From Owenia fusiformis (lineage: Eukaryota; Annelida; Polychaeta; Sabellida; Oweniidae), in the NCBI GenBank assembly GCA_903813345.2, contig CAIIXF020000006.1, forward strand, positions 2,542,001 through 2,606,000: DNA of 64,000 nucleotides, in the 5' to 3' direction. Positions within the stretch are counted from its first letter, which is position 1. Each line of letters begins with the position of its first letter. The notes under the pieces were generated by a model, which saw only the letters and a program-made list of their open reading frames with translations, was not told where the DNA came from and did not search any database. A program made the position numbers and the translations under genes. Of the stretch, positions 23,608 through 35,841 are shown in pieces.

Positions 23608-26600
23608 TTATGCTGTATTGTACACTGATCGTTTCACATGGGTCGACTTCTCCTGGAAAGTAAAAACAAAAAGAAATAGAATTTATATTATATACATACA
23701 CACCTACATAGTTTACTTTCCCACATAGACATTGGTCGGTTAGCTTGAAGTTCAATAGTTGTAGTTCGTGCTAAAAGTTCAGGTTTACTCCTCAAAAGTG
23801 TTACACTCCCCTCCAAAAGTTTGGCAACCCTAGCTCCCTCATTGAACTATGTGTTAAAGCCTCTTTATGTTTAATTTTTTATTTGCATAACCTGTGGAGA
23901 AAAAACTTATAATATTAATGGGAATGTATCTTGACTTCATTTACAATGCTTCCAAAATTTTCCATTTTTTCAATTAGGTCGGAAATCGATGATAAATCTG
24001 ATGAATTTTTGAAAATAGACATTCCCATGTAAACCAATGTGAAATGGTAGATCAGATTTGCCGCAAGTCAAACGACAGAATATTCATCCATCAACGTTCT
24101 TGCAAAAAATACAAGTTAGGTAGTCAATTAAACTTGCTAACTTTATCTAATAAAAATTGATACGTTTCTTCAGGTTTAAAAAGTTTTAGGTCTTCAAAGT
24201 CAAAATCATTTAAAGAAAACTCGTCCCATTGAAATAACACAGCAGAATACAACACAATGATTTTCAAAAATGACTTTGAACCTCTGTAACTTTAGTATTC
24301 ATAAAGTAAAATGAACACCTAGGGTACAAAAAGGTTAAACAATTATACAAAAATATTTTTGGTGAATCTTTTACTGGATAGATATCCTGAAATTAGATTT
24401 GCTTCGAACCCACCATTCCCATTGATATACATGGGAATGACGATTTTCAAAAATTCATCAAATTTATCATCAATTTCCGTAATTTAGGAAAAATTGGGAA
24501 AATTTGGAGGCATTGGAAATGAAGTCAAGTTACATTTTCATCAATATCATAAGTATTTTCTTCACAGGTTATGTAAATAAAAATTCAAACATAAAGAGGC
24601 CCTAACACGTAGTTCAATGAGGAAATGAGGGTTGCCAAACTTATGGAGGGGAGTATATATTTTAATAGGAACTTAATTGGTTGTATAATAAAATTATAAA
24701 ATGGTGGCCAAATATTCAATCACGTTGCGATTTGTTAAGACATTGAAACTTTAAGTTTTGACCCACACTCTGTACTGTAATAAATTGTATTTCAAATTAT
24801 GTTAACATCTGAGCATATCATGTTGAGGTTAACATGTGTTTTCGGTTTTTGTATTTTGAAAAGGATTGTGATTGCTCTTAAAATTGCTCACTTCTATACT
24901 TGGATTTTGCAGGTATGTAGTCACGCTGGACCCTTGTCCCCAAGTCTGCTGATAGGGCAATTCGAAGTCGTCTGATTTGCCAAGAGGCTTGTAGCCACGT
25001 GCCCATACCTAAAGGAAAATGGCTATTGCATAATTTGGTGAAATGGTGGTATACAGTGGATGACTTCGGATTGATTTTTTCGTCTATCAGGTCTCAACTT
25101 GCTCTGACTCCAAAATTCTGGAGAAAAATTAACGTTGATCAAAATGAGAAATATTGACATAAAAGCCACAAAAATTGGTGAGAGAAATAAAGTTATTGTT
25201 GAAAGAAGATTTTAATAAAATGATGGGGGCGATTCTGGTAATTTTTGTTTGGAGCGAGGGAAGAAACGGATGACAACTGCGTTTCAGTTTTTGACTTTGT
25301 TATTGCAGCAATAACACTCTCTCTCTTATCTGTTCCGATCATTACAGCTTGAACACACCCTTCACAAGCTATTAAACATATTTGGAAATGTTGCGCCATT
25401 TTGATATCTCAGCTCTACCAGCGAGCAAAATATGTTTCTAGATACCAACATACCTTGACTTTGCTATTTCCTTTGACCTTTGCTCCATTTGGAAATGTAA
25501 AATCAACTTTGTCGCCAGTATCCTCAAGCAAACGCTTTATTTTCCAACCAGTTAAGTCTTCGTCCTTAAATCAGATGAAAACAAACAGATTTCTGATTTT
25601 TGTTTTCAATAATGTAGCAAGATCAAATCTATTACAGATTCGTGTGTGTTTTCCAAGTATTGTGGTAGTAATAAGACGTATTGTTACAATATAATAAATA
25701 TGAATAAATAAATATTAAATCACATATTGGTTATACTATTCGCCGACCTTTGATACATGCGATAAAACACATTTGCTCCCACTCTCTCCCGAAGGGGAAA
25801 CCACGTTACCTTGCTCTGTGTATTTTCTAACACGATATAGGTGGCATCTTCGGAACAATCGCAGATTCCGACGGGACCCTTGGCTTCCTTCTGGTATTTG
25901 ATTTTAGCCTGCATCTCTCCTGTGATAACGCGATGCGTTGTGATGTCTACAAATGATCAAATTCCTTCTTGAACTCATAAACATGTACTTGTACAGTTGT
26001 CGTGTGAAAATAAACAATGAAACACCTTTGACTAGTCTATCATTGTTTTGAGAGTTCCGACAAAAATATTTTTTTATCAAACATTTACTTTTATTTCACC
26101 ATGGGCTTTCAATTGAATGCCCATGATTTCACAAAATATATTTCAAAATAATAAATATATTTCAAAAATCATTTATTTCTCAAAGTTGTTCAAACATTCA
26201 TAAAAATTGAACCTTAATATATTCTTGAGCTATAAAAACTAGTATATTTAGAAAAAATCATACAACAACCTACCAGTTTTCTCTTGGGTTTCCTGCTTCA
26301 TGCTGTACTGCCGAAGTAATGCCTCGATTGCCTGCTTTAAACCAACTCTACAGAGAAAAATGTATCAATTAGATTTACTCATGAGTTTTAGATCAATTTA
26401 AAGATGGTAACAGTGCTTTTAAATTGTAGTGTATTGTATTGTCTTTTATAAGAGAGATTAAAGAAAGATGTACAGGGTGAGCCAAAACGGTGGCCCAAAC
26501 AAATCTTAATAACTCGGTCATTCCATCCAGTATGGGGTTTAAGTCAAATTTTGCACAATTGAGCCATGTTCAATCTTCTTTCATTCAAGTTGTAAACTCA

Positions 26601-29600
26601 AGTTTTATTAGTCTTTGTCCAATGGTCACGATTTTTTGGCCATTTTACAAAACATGTCCAATGGTCATGGTTTTATGGCCATTTTACAAAACATGTCCAA
26701 TGGTCACGATTTTATGGCCATTTTACAAATTATGTCCAATGGTCATGGTTTTATGGCCATTTTACAAAACATGTCCAATGGTCACGATTTTATGGCCATT
26801 TTACAAAACATGTCCAATGGTCACGATTTTATGGCCATTTTACAAAACATGTCCAATGGTTACGATTTAATGGCCATTTTACAAAACATGTCCAATGGTC
26901 ACGATTTTATGGCCATTTTACAAAACATGTCCAATGGTTACGATTTTATGGCCATTTTACAAAGCATGTCCAATGGTCACGATTTTATGGCCATTTTACA
27001 AAACATGCCCCAAATGACAAAGCATACACAATATGCCCATCTTCTCCTCTTGTCAATTATATTACAAAAAATTAGTTACACATACTGTACTGTGATGGTG
27101 GTATTCTATCCATATCTAAGCACAGGTGGAAAAGGGAAAGGACCAAAAGTTGTAATGGAACTTAGCAAGAAAAAGCAAACTCTAAGTGCATACCAGTCAA
27201 GAAAAACAAACCCCATTTATCCCAAAACCATGATCTAACATGAAAAGAAACAATGTCTAATACCCCCTTTCCCCCACCATTCAAGAACCGATATCACAAT
27301 CCAAGACCAGAACACCAAGGGACATTTCATTCATACTGAAGTCATTACAATACATGTTGAGAAAATTAGAAATTGATAGCCAATATTCATAACATCAAAA
27401 ATAGTTGTAGATACAAGTACTCATACAAGATAGAGCATTTAGTCTCAAATGATGTGGGATAGATATGATCCAGTCTCCAAGTCCATAGGCGTTTCAAAGG
27501 GTCAACATCCATTCACAAAAGCCGTCGCCATAATCCATAAACACAATAATGTCATTTGGAGATGAAGAAAGGGAGTTTATGTGCTCCCTATTTTGTTTTA
27601 TAAAAGATCATGGTTCAAATAGGACATTTTCAAAAGGTATGGTAAAAGCATTTATGACGACGCATACGCACCACATCAAGATGTCGTTCTCTAGTTGGAT
27701 CTAACGATTGAGATTCAATCAGACCTAAATTTGCAAATGAAACAAAGCCCTATATGACTTAATTATATGGAATGCGTTGGGACTTCATGGGACTTTAGCT
27801 AACTTAAATAGCTACTTACGAGTCATGCGCCCCCTCCAGCAGCTTTCTATACGCCGCAATTTCAACCCTCATTGAGAGATTGACATCCTTGGTCTCGTCA
27901 AACTTCACCTTCATTGCTCTGATCTCCTCTCTTAATCGCGCTATCTCCTGGTTTGGTTGATCCTTTTGTGATTCTGTCTCAATAACGCGTCGTTTGTACT
28001 GATTGACGTCATTTTCTAACTGGTTGCTCTTAAATAAACAAATATTAGGATCATTGTACAGAAAATTATCGAAATAAATTAATATTGGATGGAGGGGGAT
28101 TGGATGGAGGGGGATTGGATGGAGGGGGGGGATAACGTGTATATAAGACATGATAAGACATACTATTTGAATTTATTCTTATGACTCCAAATCCCATTTT
28201 TCATTCTCCAGAGATATAATATCCAGTTTCTTACTGGGGTGCTGAATTTGTTCCATCGTAGACATATAAATCCCCCTCCATCCAATATTAATTTATTTCG
28301 ATTATTTTTTGTATAACGCATGGAAACTAACTTTAAAAAGTGAGCAATGTCATTAGTATTGTGATAATAACGTCCCTTATACCTAGTATTTATTACAGGT
28401 CGTGTAGACCATTGTTGCCCGATTTATAGCAAAAATTCTTTGCTATAAAGCCTTTTTAATAGATATCTTAGAAGGGTATCAGTTCAAAAAAATACTAGAT
28501 GACCTAATATATTTTGCCATGCACTGCGCCTATTCCTTTGGCAATTCAGTTGTAAATTTTCTCTTAAAAAAATAAATTTTCCTTTGTTGAGTTTTCTTGC
28601 AGAAATCGCCTAATCCCCCCTCCCTCCATCCATTTTGTGCGATCAACGGGCGTGACCCTGTATGATGTCTTGAATTCAAGTAACTCTTGCGTAAGTTGTA
28701 TTACATGGTTCTACCTTGAACTGGCCTTACCTTTAAACCATATGCTGCCTTGGTGACTTCAAGCTGTTCATCGTAGGAATCCTGAATCTTCTTGAGGCCT
28801 TGTTCCATCTTCTTGGTCCATATATCCTCTTCCTTTTGGCGGTCCCTTGATAGAATATCGTCCAAGTCGTTGAGTCGCTGAAAATAAAGTCCAATGCACG
28901 TGTTAACCGGGAATCATAACGCAAAGAATTTTTTCTTCCAATACTAACCACAAGAATAAAGTAAATAAATAAATCATTTAGTTCTCAATCAAATAAGTTT
29001 GAAACTATATCTTATACTACTACATACTACAGTTTCTCATTTCAGTAAGAATACTGTGTATGGGGAATTCCGGTGGTGGCACTATGGGCCGCGACATGTA
29101 CATATTTAGCTTCAAGTGAAAGCACATCACGTTTGTACGTTCAAAAATAAAACTTCATTTCATTTTATTGTGTCTGGAGTAGCTATAAAGACGTTTGTTT
29201 TTGTTGATTTAAAGACAAATTAGCACAACTGAGAACACATCGACCATTAACAATCAACAGGTTATAAAACATTTTCAGATTAAAGTACGACTATATTCTT
29301 TACCCAAATACACAAAGTGGAGCAAAAAACGTCCGTATTTATATTTGATGATAACTTTCTAAAAAAGGTATGCATTCAAAAATCGTATGCACTTCAATTT
29401 CAAAATGGCCACCATTTTTTGCAGAAAATCATAATCTTTGATGATCAAATACCGGTAGACTGCTTTGATTCAAATTTTATACACTGATGCCTAGAGATAA
29501 AGGAACTCTCCTCAAGATGGCAGCTGAAATAGCCACCATTTTCAAAAAAACATGATCTTCAAAAACTCAAATTCGAGTGGACAGATTTGGCCGACTGAGG

Positions 29601-32288
29601 GATATATGGATTACGAAGATACTTGGAATATCGTGTTTAAGTCATTTATCAAAATTAGAATATTGATCGAGTGGCTCAAATATTAGATGCTCACTCAAAT
29701 CACTGTAAAACTGCATTATCATATAACTAATAAATCAGATGTATAAGTTATTTGTTCAGACAATTGTACAATGATTATCTATTGTTTGTTCACATTCTTC
29801 ATTAGGATTACAAAAACATACTTAAACCATTTTAAAAATGAAATGAATGCAAAAATTATGCACATATAAAGGTGTTTTTGGCACACCCTGTATGTGTAAA
29901 CATTTCTGCCTTCAAGAATAAATTAAAATTACTTGGTCGTACCAGTTTTGTTTTTATGTTAATTGCAAATGTCAATTCAAGTGGAAATTAAATCAAACGA
30001 CATATGCATAAGGACACTTTAGCATATTTAGCATTTTAACACATTTTTATCATATATCTAGCACTTTAGGATAATTTAGCATGTACTCGCGCTCGATCTA
30101 TTTTGTCCGACGCTGTATATACTGATTTTTTTCAATCCCATTCATACGGCAAAAGTGTAGATTTGTGTCAACTCCCTGATCCAGATGCCTTATCACTCAA
30201 CTCCCGATCACCTTTTCACTTTGTTGCAAAAACACACAAAGTAGGGTTAAATAGTCTAGTTAACTTAACCGAGGGGTTGCCTGAAATTAAAACAATTTGG
30301 AGGTCGTGCATCATACTGCAATATAACTTACTTGTCCGTGAAGATGTTTGAAATACTCGAACTCTTCCTCAACTGTGTGGCGTTTATTCTCTGACTTAAC
30401 CAGGTTGAGGTTCTCTCTGTTGAGGGTCTGAAAATGTGCATTGAAATATAAATAAATATGCAACGAAATATATTTTTTCTAGGTAAGTTAAAACGTTGCG
30501 TATATTTGATATAACTTTCCTTAGGAGAATGGTGAGTGGAATTGAATTTCAGGATTTTATCCAATGATAAAAACGCCATAAATATACAGAGAGTGACATA
30601 TCACATGGCACACTTTAGACTTTTGGAATTCAAACTTTGGAACTCCTTCCATTAAATCTAAGATTCAAGTTTTCAATGTCTATTTGAAGTACATGTCCGG
30701 GCAATTGAAACATTTGTTTTCTGAAAGGTTTCAATATTAGGAAAGTATGAGCGCTTTAGACGTTTAACTAAATTTGAAAAGTCTTACATCTCCCCTTTGT
30801 TTCAGCTCGTCGCGGAGACGTTTTATTTCAGCCTTGTCTTTCTTGCTCTCAGCATCTTTCGTATTCGCTTTCCTGCGGAGAAGATTGTTCTCGGCCTCAA
30901 AGTCGCTTACAACCTGCATCTGCCGATCAATGGCTTGTTTTGAGTTTTGGTAAGCAGTCTCCAATTTGCCATTCCTATGATGTCAATTGAAATATTTATT
31001 TTGTTTAATTTTATGAATATATACGTTATGGCAAAACGTTTTTTTTTATTTAAGCAGACTTACTAGAATACTATTTCTGGCATTAAGTTTTTTTTCCTAT
31101 CATTTGTACCCGACAACTTGATATAAAAAATGTTAAATTCAGTCCACCAAAACGGGGTGACATATTGTAATGGTCTCCGTTTTTTGACAGCAGCTGTCGA
31201 TCAGCGGTTGGCGTCTGTAACAAATTCTTAAAACTTCCAATAACCTAAAAAATTTTGTTTAGACTGACTTCAGATTTTTTCAAAATCATCTACAAGTTTT
31301 CAGAAGTTCAAATCTGACTTTTGAGATTCGACCTTCAGTGATTTTCTCAACTTTTTCAACTTGCTTCAAATTGACCATTTTTTCAAAATTATCTAGAAGT
31401 TCTCATAAGTTCAGATCTGACCATAGATTTGACCTTCAGTGACATTCCCATGGTCCAAAAAATATGTGACCTTCAATGACCTTATCAAGGTCAAAATGGT
31501 ATTTTTCACCTTGCTTCAAATTGACCAATTCTTTCAAAATCATCTACATGTTCTCAGAAGTTCAAATCTGACTTAAGAATGAACTCATATAATATTATGA
31601 GCAAGTAGCAACATGCCTTGTTCAAATAAGGTGAAACTACATGTATGTCATAATTCATAAGTCATATAATGAAAACTTACTCTTCTTGAAGTTTATCGTT
31701 TCGTTCCTCAAGACTCCTTATTGCTATCTTCAAACTTCCATTTTCATTGTTGACGTCGTCGTGGAGTTTCCGAGCCTGTTTGAGTTCTGCCTCGATTTTC
31801 TGAATTACCGCATTCGTGCTCCAATCTTCCTTAAACTGCTTTAGGTCGATATCAATCCGATCACTCAGAATTTTATTCTTAGCTTCCAGGAAAGCTATTT
31901 TATCAATAAAGCTCGCAAGTCGCGAGTTCAACTCTTGCATTTCCTTCTTCTCATGGTTTCTCGTGGTTTTAACCTCATCGATGTTAATTTCAACGTAGTT
32001 AAGACCGACGTCCTTTGAAGTCTCGTCTTCGAAGTTAAGGTGCTCGAGGGATCCCACGGATCTTGACCGGGCGCGGTTTATTACAATCTTCCGGGGAGAC
32101 ATCGACGGGACGTAGGAGCTGTATCCCAGGTCATCATCCGTCACCGTTGTTTGAGATGAGTTTAAGAAAGATCTGTTCAATTTTGAAGGACTATGCGATT
32201 GCCTCGTAGTCGTTTCAGTTACAGTTTTCTCGGATGTAACTGTTTGCCCTGTTGATGAATATTTTATTGGGGACGACATTTTTCCCAT
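23608..32288 (-). CDS. Cytoplasmic intermediate filament protein with lamin tail domain (IF gene 1, complete, 10 coding exons)
   Basis: Structural coiled-coil protein expected to build cytoplasmic 10-nm filaments. Exons, in transcript order: 32288-31681, 30974-30788, 30427-30332, 28877-28731, 28028-27820, 26347-26274, 25919-25810, 25564-25454, 25008-24892, 23652-23608. All introns are GT-AG and phases match, giving 1704 nt and 567 residues. Residues 1-111 are a Ser/Thr/Arg-rich head. The rod runs from about 112 (coil 1A with RLASFIDKIAFLEAKNK) to about 412 (helix-termination motif [10 protein letters not shown]). The LTD covers about 440-567 (KGPVGICDCS, GWKIKRLLED, VWARG, TWGQG). There is no CaaX box and no obvious NLS, so it is not a nuclear lamin. 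Oddities: the rod is about 300 residues against about 350 in protostome relatives, the shortfall lying in coil 2, and the usual EGEE after YRKLL reads EGAH. A second in-frame ATG three codons downstream (32279) has A at -3 and could be the start. Confidence 0.88.
23788..24660. mobile_element. ~870-bp TIR element inside the last intron of IF gene 1
   Basis: 23788-24055 and 24400-24660 are inverted copies (ACTCCCCTCCAAAAGTTTGG against CCAAACTTATGGAGGGGAGT; CATTGAACTA against TAGTTCAATG). A third copy lies at 560-850. The inner 24060-24400 shows no coding potential. The element separates gene 1's last exon from the preceding LTD exon. Confidence 0.6.
26616..27005. repeat. 39-bp minisatellite, 10 copies, in an IF gene 1 intron
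   Basis: Ten tandem units of CCAATGGTCACGATTTTATG plus GCCATTTTACAAAACATGT. As 39 is divisible by 3 and no stop occurs, two plus-strand frames stay open through the array (peptide repeat MSNGHDFMAILQN or its frame-shifted version). Copies differ by single transitions. Its direction is opposite to the gene, and no splice signals or start support it as coding, so it is most likely non-coding satellite DNA. Confidence 0.8.
27006..27819. other. Intron of IF gene 1, nothing further recognised
   Basis: No extra linker-like exon (LK..VE signature) was found on the minus strand here, unlike the matching intron of gene 2. Confidence 0.5.
28069..28301. mobile_element. 233-bp foldback in IF gene 1 intron
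   Basis: 33-bp perfect inverted ends: TCGAAATAAATTAATATTGG at the left and CCAATATTAATTTATTTCGA at the right. The left arm adds direct copies of GGATTGGATGGAGGGG. It lies 40 bp before the acceptor of the rod-end exon, in the intron where the 42-codon coil-2 exon would be expected. Confidence 0.7.
28880..30330. other. Intron of IF gene 1 with possible mariner-like remnant
   Basis: 29325-29893 may be a small TIR element: AAAGTGGAGCAAAAAACG at the left resembles the reverse complement of TTTTTGGCACACCCTGTA at the right. No transposase is visible. The rest is unassigned. Confidence 0.35.
31200..31575. repeat. Degenerate ~190-bp tandem repeats in IF gene 1 intron 1
   Basis: At least two imperfect copies sharing CTTGCTTCAAATTGACCA, TTTCAAAAT.ATCTA and CAGAAGTTCAAATCTGACTT. 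Non-coding. Confidence 0.5.
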
Positions 32289-32313
32289 CTAGGTTATCGC
32301 TCTTCCTCAAACC

Positions 32314-32415
32314 AACTGAGCAAGACACAAACACCACATCATTATATATTAGTTTGCAAGGCCAGTGGGGCTTCAAGACACGACTGCATTGATTGGTTGA
32401 GCTTTGTCACGTGAC
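32314..32415 (-). promoter_or_regulatory. Core promoter of IF gene 1: E-box, CCAAT, TATA, initiator
   Basis: Reading toward the gene: palindromic GTCACGTGAC at 32406-32415 (E-box for bHLH-Zip factors), a CCAAT box at 32391-32396 (CCAATC on the minus strand), TATATAAT at 32341-32348, and an initiator-like TCAGTT at 32314-32319. The putative start A is at 32317, 31 bp from the TATA box. A further TGACGT half-site lies at 32427-32432. The implied 5' UTR is 29 nt and needs no upstream exon. All elements are seen in sequence; their activity is inferred. Confidence 0.55.
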
Positions 32416-32824
32416 ATTAATTTTCATGACGTCCAATGTCACGTATTATCAATCAATAGTAGTAGAAAAGGTATTGAAATAGAGTTTATGGTCATCACAT
32501 AAATTATAATAAATGGGAAATCGAAGTTTGCCTAATATTGAATTCAAGGTGTGTCGCATTGAGTAGCAAATATAACAATAAACAATTTATTTTACAGCAC
32601 TTAACGTCAATAAAAAAACAGGTCAATGGTCGTTTTGAATCTGGAGAGTTGAATGTTCTTAAAAAGGCGGTCTCTTTAATTTGGGATATAACAATCGGCT
32701 TCTCTTGTAAGGTGCCGCTATTAAAATCCGTATAATTATGTTGAATTTGAAAATTATTGATTAGATCGAGGATTCAGGGATGTGCGACATGTCGGATAAT
32801 GACGGATCAAAAATGTTCTAAGAC

Positions 32825-34495
32825 CACGGGGGATAAGCAAAACGAGGGCGAAGCCACGGACTGCGACTCGCGTAATTCAAAACGAGGTTACAACGCATTA
32901 TAGCTGAACAATGGCAGTAAGTCCAAACTTAATTTGGAAGGCATGTTAGGATTTGGGGTAGATTATTGGTTTGGATATTCTACAGAATAGCTAGTATGTT
33001 CCAGTCGGTGATCAACATATTCATACTCCATCTGCAATGGCATTCTTGGTGCTCGGCTGTCCAATAGTTTAGCATGAACACAAATGAATTCGAAATCTGC
33101 CACAAAAAATGTAGTTTTGTCAATATTTGTCCCTAATATACCGATTTAAACAAAGGAATCAGAAATGACATCGAATTAATATAATTATTCATGTTCTGTT
33201 GTTACAATTACATCTTCGTGTGATATTAGGTAAGCGGAAAACATACAATTACATAGAAAATTGGAATTTATAATAGTCGCAGTCCATACATCTGCCCAAC
33301 GCAGTCCGCGACTCAGTGTTGCTTTATATCTGAAGCTGAACGCAATCACAGCCAAAGGTAGATAGCACAATGTGAGTACAGGTGTGGCCAAAATGGAGCA
33401 ACTTTGGACAAAATTGAATATAAAGGGCTATTTTAATAGACCTACATCGTGTCTCAATTCATTCTGCAAATATATACAAGCTGTCAAATACAGCTGAAAT
33501 CATGAATTTATGGTAGCTAGCAATATTGATGGACTGTTGGAAAGATCATCCAAAATTACATTAACTCACCAACTCTCCAATTATTTGATATTTTCCTGAT
33601 ATCTTAAATACTAGTTAATGTACCCTTCCCCAACAGCTTTTATTGCATCATCAAAAAGTTAATTGTTTCGCATTTCTACTTCTTATAAAAAGTCTCACCA
33701 CTATCCAATTATCTATATATATTTAACCCTATCCACAAATTGGTTTGTAATAAACATATTACGTTGTCATCTTGCGCTCGACTGTTCTGCCAAATACGCT
33801 ATTGAATTGCCATATTTCTAGGTCTTAAACGATACAATATAGCAATTTGGGACATTGATTCAGGTAATAGATATATGTTAATCAACGTAACTTTGAATGA
33901 TAATCTGGATACTGACTTTTCTTTTCCTGAAACAATAATAGCGTAGGAATATAGTTTACACTATCTTATTTATTTCGTGTTCGCGGCTGGACTGCGTTAC
34001 TTAGAATATCAATGGAGGCTGTGTTGCGTTGTTGAAATAGCTTTGTTTACTGGACTGCGTCCACTATGAATGCGCAGTTTGAATCTAATTTTCTCCTCAT
34101 GAACACATTCTATTATCAAATCATTTTCACGAATTATACTCGGAGCCTCAACTAACCTTTAGATATCAGAAACGTGTTAAAACTCCTTTCAAATGTATAG
34201 TAAATTAAATAATATGCACATATTTTACAGGTAAAATCAGAACTTTGCTACTGTTTTAGCCGCTTGATCTGGACAACTGCTTATTTTCTTATCTACAGAC
34301 CAACAGTAGATACAGAGTAATATTTTGGTCACCGATTAGACACTACGATAGCATTTAAAATACCTGGATTTCTCTTTTTTGTCGGAAGAAGCAGAAGTCA
34401 CTGCAGGATGTCCCTCCATTTTGGCGCTGGGCTGCGGTGTAAAGTTACGCGAGTCGCAGTCCGTGGCTTCGCCCTCGTTTTGCTTATCCCCCGTG
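32825..34495. mobile_element. 1.67-kb TIR element upstream of IF gene 1
   Basis: A perfect 51-bp inverted repeat bounds it: CACGGGGGATAAGCAAAACG at the left and CGTTTTGCTTATCCCCCGTG at the right, each with an inner CGGACTGCGACTCGCG or its complement. Further CGCAGTCC motifs occur inside. No transposase was recognised; the longest minus-strand ORF is 68 codons. Confidence 0.72.
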
Positions 34496-35390
34496 AAGAC
34501 GTAAAAGTGTTCCCTTAAGCTATATATTGTCTTAGATTCGCAATAGGAATGATCTAAAACGTTTATAGATTTTTTCGAAATTTTCTTGAATTTCTACATC
34601 AATAAAAATTATAACCCATCTTCTGGGGGAATAAAGCTTATCTTTACTGTTATATCACTTTGTGTTCTCCTCACCGATGTATTATATTCCAGACTAACGT
34701 AAGTTTGAGTTCAGGTGACCTGGTATTTATTGGTGATGACTATGTAACTCAGTCAGACATTTGGACGTAAATTGACGCGAAAATATGAACGTAAAGTTAG
34801 GCAAAACATCATTAAAATACGAAAGTTAACCACATATTATTCACTAAATTATGGCAGTATCTTGTTTTTAGCGCAGAATTAGCTCCCAGAATCATCCCAC
34901 TCTTAAAATCATTTATGTAAAAAGTAATAACTGTTCAACTAAATTCAGCATTGAATTGCTGTATGTGCCCTTGTATTGTTGGAAAATGCAGTACAGATGA
35001 GACACGGCCTTAATTCACTGTTGAAAACCATGAAAATACAGTACAGATAAAGAATAACCTCCCATCCTTTAATTGTTATTGGTGGGAGTCTGATTGGTAC
35101 TCTGCTGTACAATAGTGTTCTGTTCCAATTTTATAAATGGGCGCCACAAACTTTGTTTGGCTTCTTATGCCATTTAAGAAATCCTCGTGTTTTTCGCATA
35201 CAAATAAAGTAATCATTTTTAATATAGTTATGTTGTATTAGTTATGTCTCGATTATTTCTTTTTTAAATGTTGTAATGTAGATATTTATGATGAGTTGTA
35301 CAGGACAGAAGAGTTAACTTTCTCGTAGATGATTATTTCAATTCAATAGTTTTTTGCTGTTATGATTTCTGTTGGTTTCATTAGCAGTCT
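34496..35390. other. No gene recognised
   Basis: AT-rich, nothing supported. Confidence 0.45.
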
Positions 35391-35391
35391 A

Positions 35392-35841
35392 TCAACGGAC
35401 GTAGACGTTGCCATGTGGAAAGTCAACACCTTTAACATATCTTGTTTCTTGGCCTTGCCCACATGGATCCCACGTACAGGTAGGATTGCATCCGACAGAG
35501 TTGGCATCAAACTGAAGGTAATCAGTGCCATCAATTTGCAGGTCTGGGCCACACCATTCATGCCAGTGCACCTCTGTAGGCGTGACATCTTTACACTCTG
35601 GGAAGTCAGTTGAAATAACCTTGATCACTTTACACCTGATTGGACCATCCTTATCTTCTTCCATAATACTTCCCCCAGCCTGACTGCAGGATATCCAATT
35701 GATGATATTTGATTTTACCATGCATTCATTGTCTCCCATAAGCTTCCAATAATTAAAGCCTAGGGCTCCTAGCTGTTCTTCTGAGTCTGGTGGACTTGTT
35801 GATACAGGGACCTTAACAGTAGCATTAGTGCTGGACCCCAT
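35392..35841 (-). CDS. Orphan ORF, Cys-rich 149-residue protein or exon
   Basis: Open from ATG at 35841 (MGSSTNATVKVP) to the stop after GNVYVR. In the same frame it is open four more codons to an AG that could be a splice acceptor (CTAACTAG). The protein has nine Cys (NECMV, ISCSQ, IRCKV, PECKD, EWCGP, VGCNPTCTWDPCGQG) and many Trp/Gly/Pro, a composition more like an extracellular disulphide-bonded domain than random sequence. No signal peptide is visible, so if secreted it needs an upstream exon. No poly(A) hexamer was seen close by. I do not recognise the family. It sits between TIR elements, so a captured or retroposed exon is possible. Confidence 0.42.
   Translation of the reverse strand: MGSSTNATVKVPVSTSPPDSEEQLGALGFNYWKLMGDNECMVKSNIINWISCSQAGGSIMEEDKDGPIRCKVIKVISTDFPECKDVTPTEVHWHEWCGPDLQIDGTDYLQFDANSVGCNPTCTWDPCGQGQETRYVKGVDFPHGNVYVR

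Noticed and set aside
28190-28275. Minus-strand peptide MSTMEQIQHPSKKLDIISLE, vaguely like the missing coil-2 exon
   Set aside because: It lies inside the foldback at 28069-28301, runs into stops within 30 codons and has no acceptor/donor pair of fitting phase.
26472-29893. CAGGGTGAGCCAAAA at 26472 and TTTTGGCACACCCTG near 29890 as ends of one transposon
   Set aside because: The interval contains correctly spliced exons of IF gene 1; the two ends more likely belong to separate fragments.
23608-32288. Gene 1 as a nuclear lamin
   Set aside because: No CaaX terminus and no clear NLS after the rod; protostome cytoplasmic IFs also carry a lamin tail domain.
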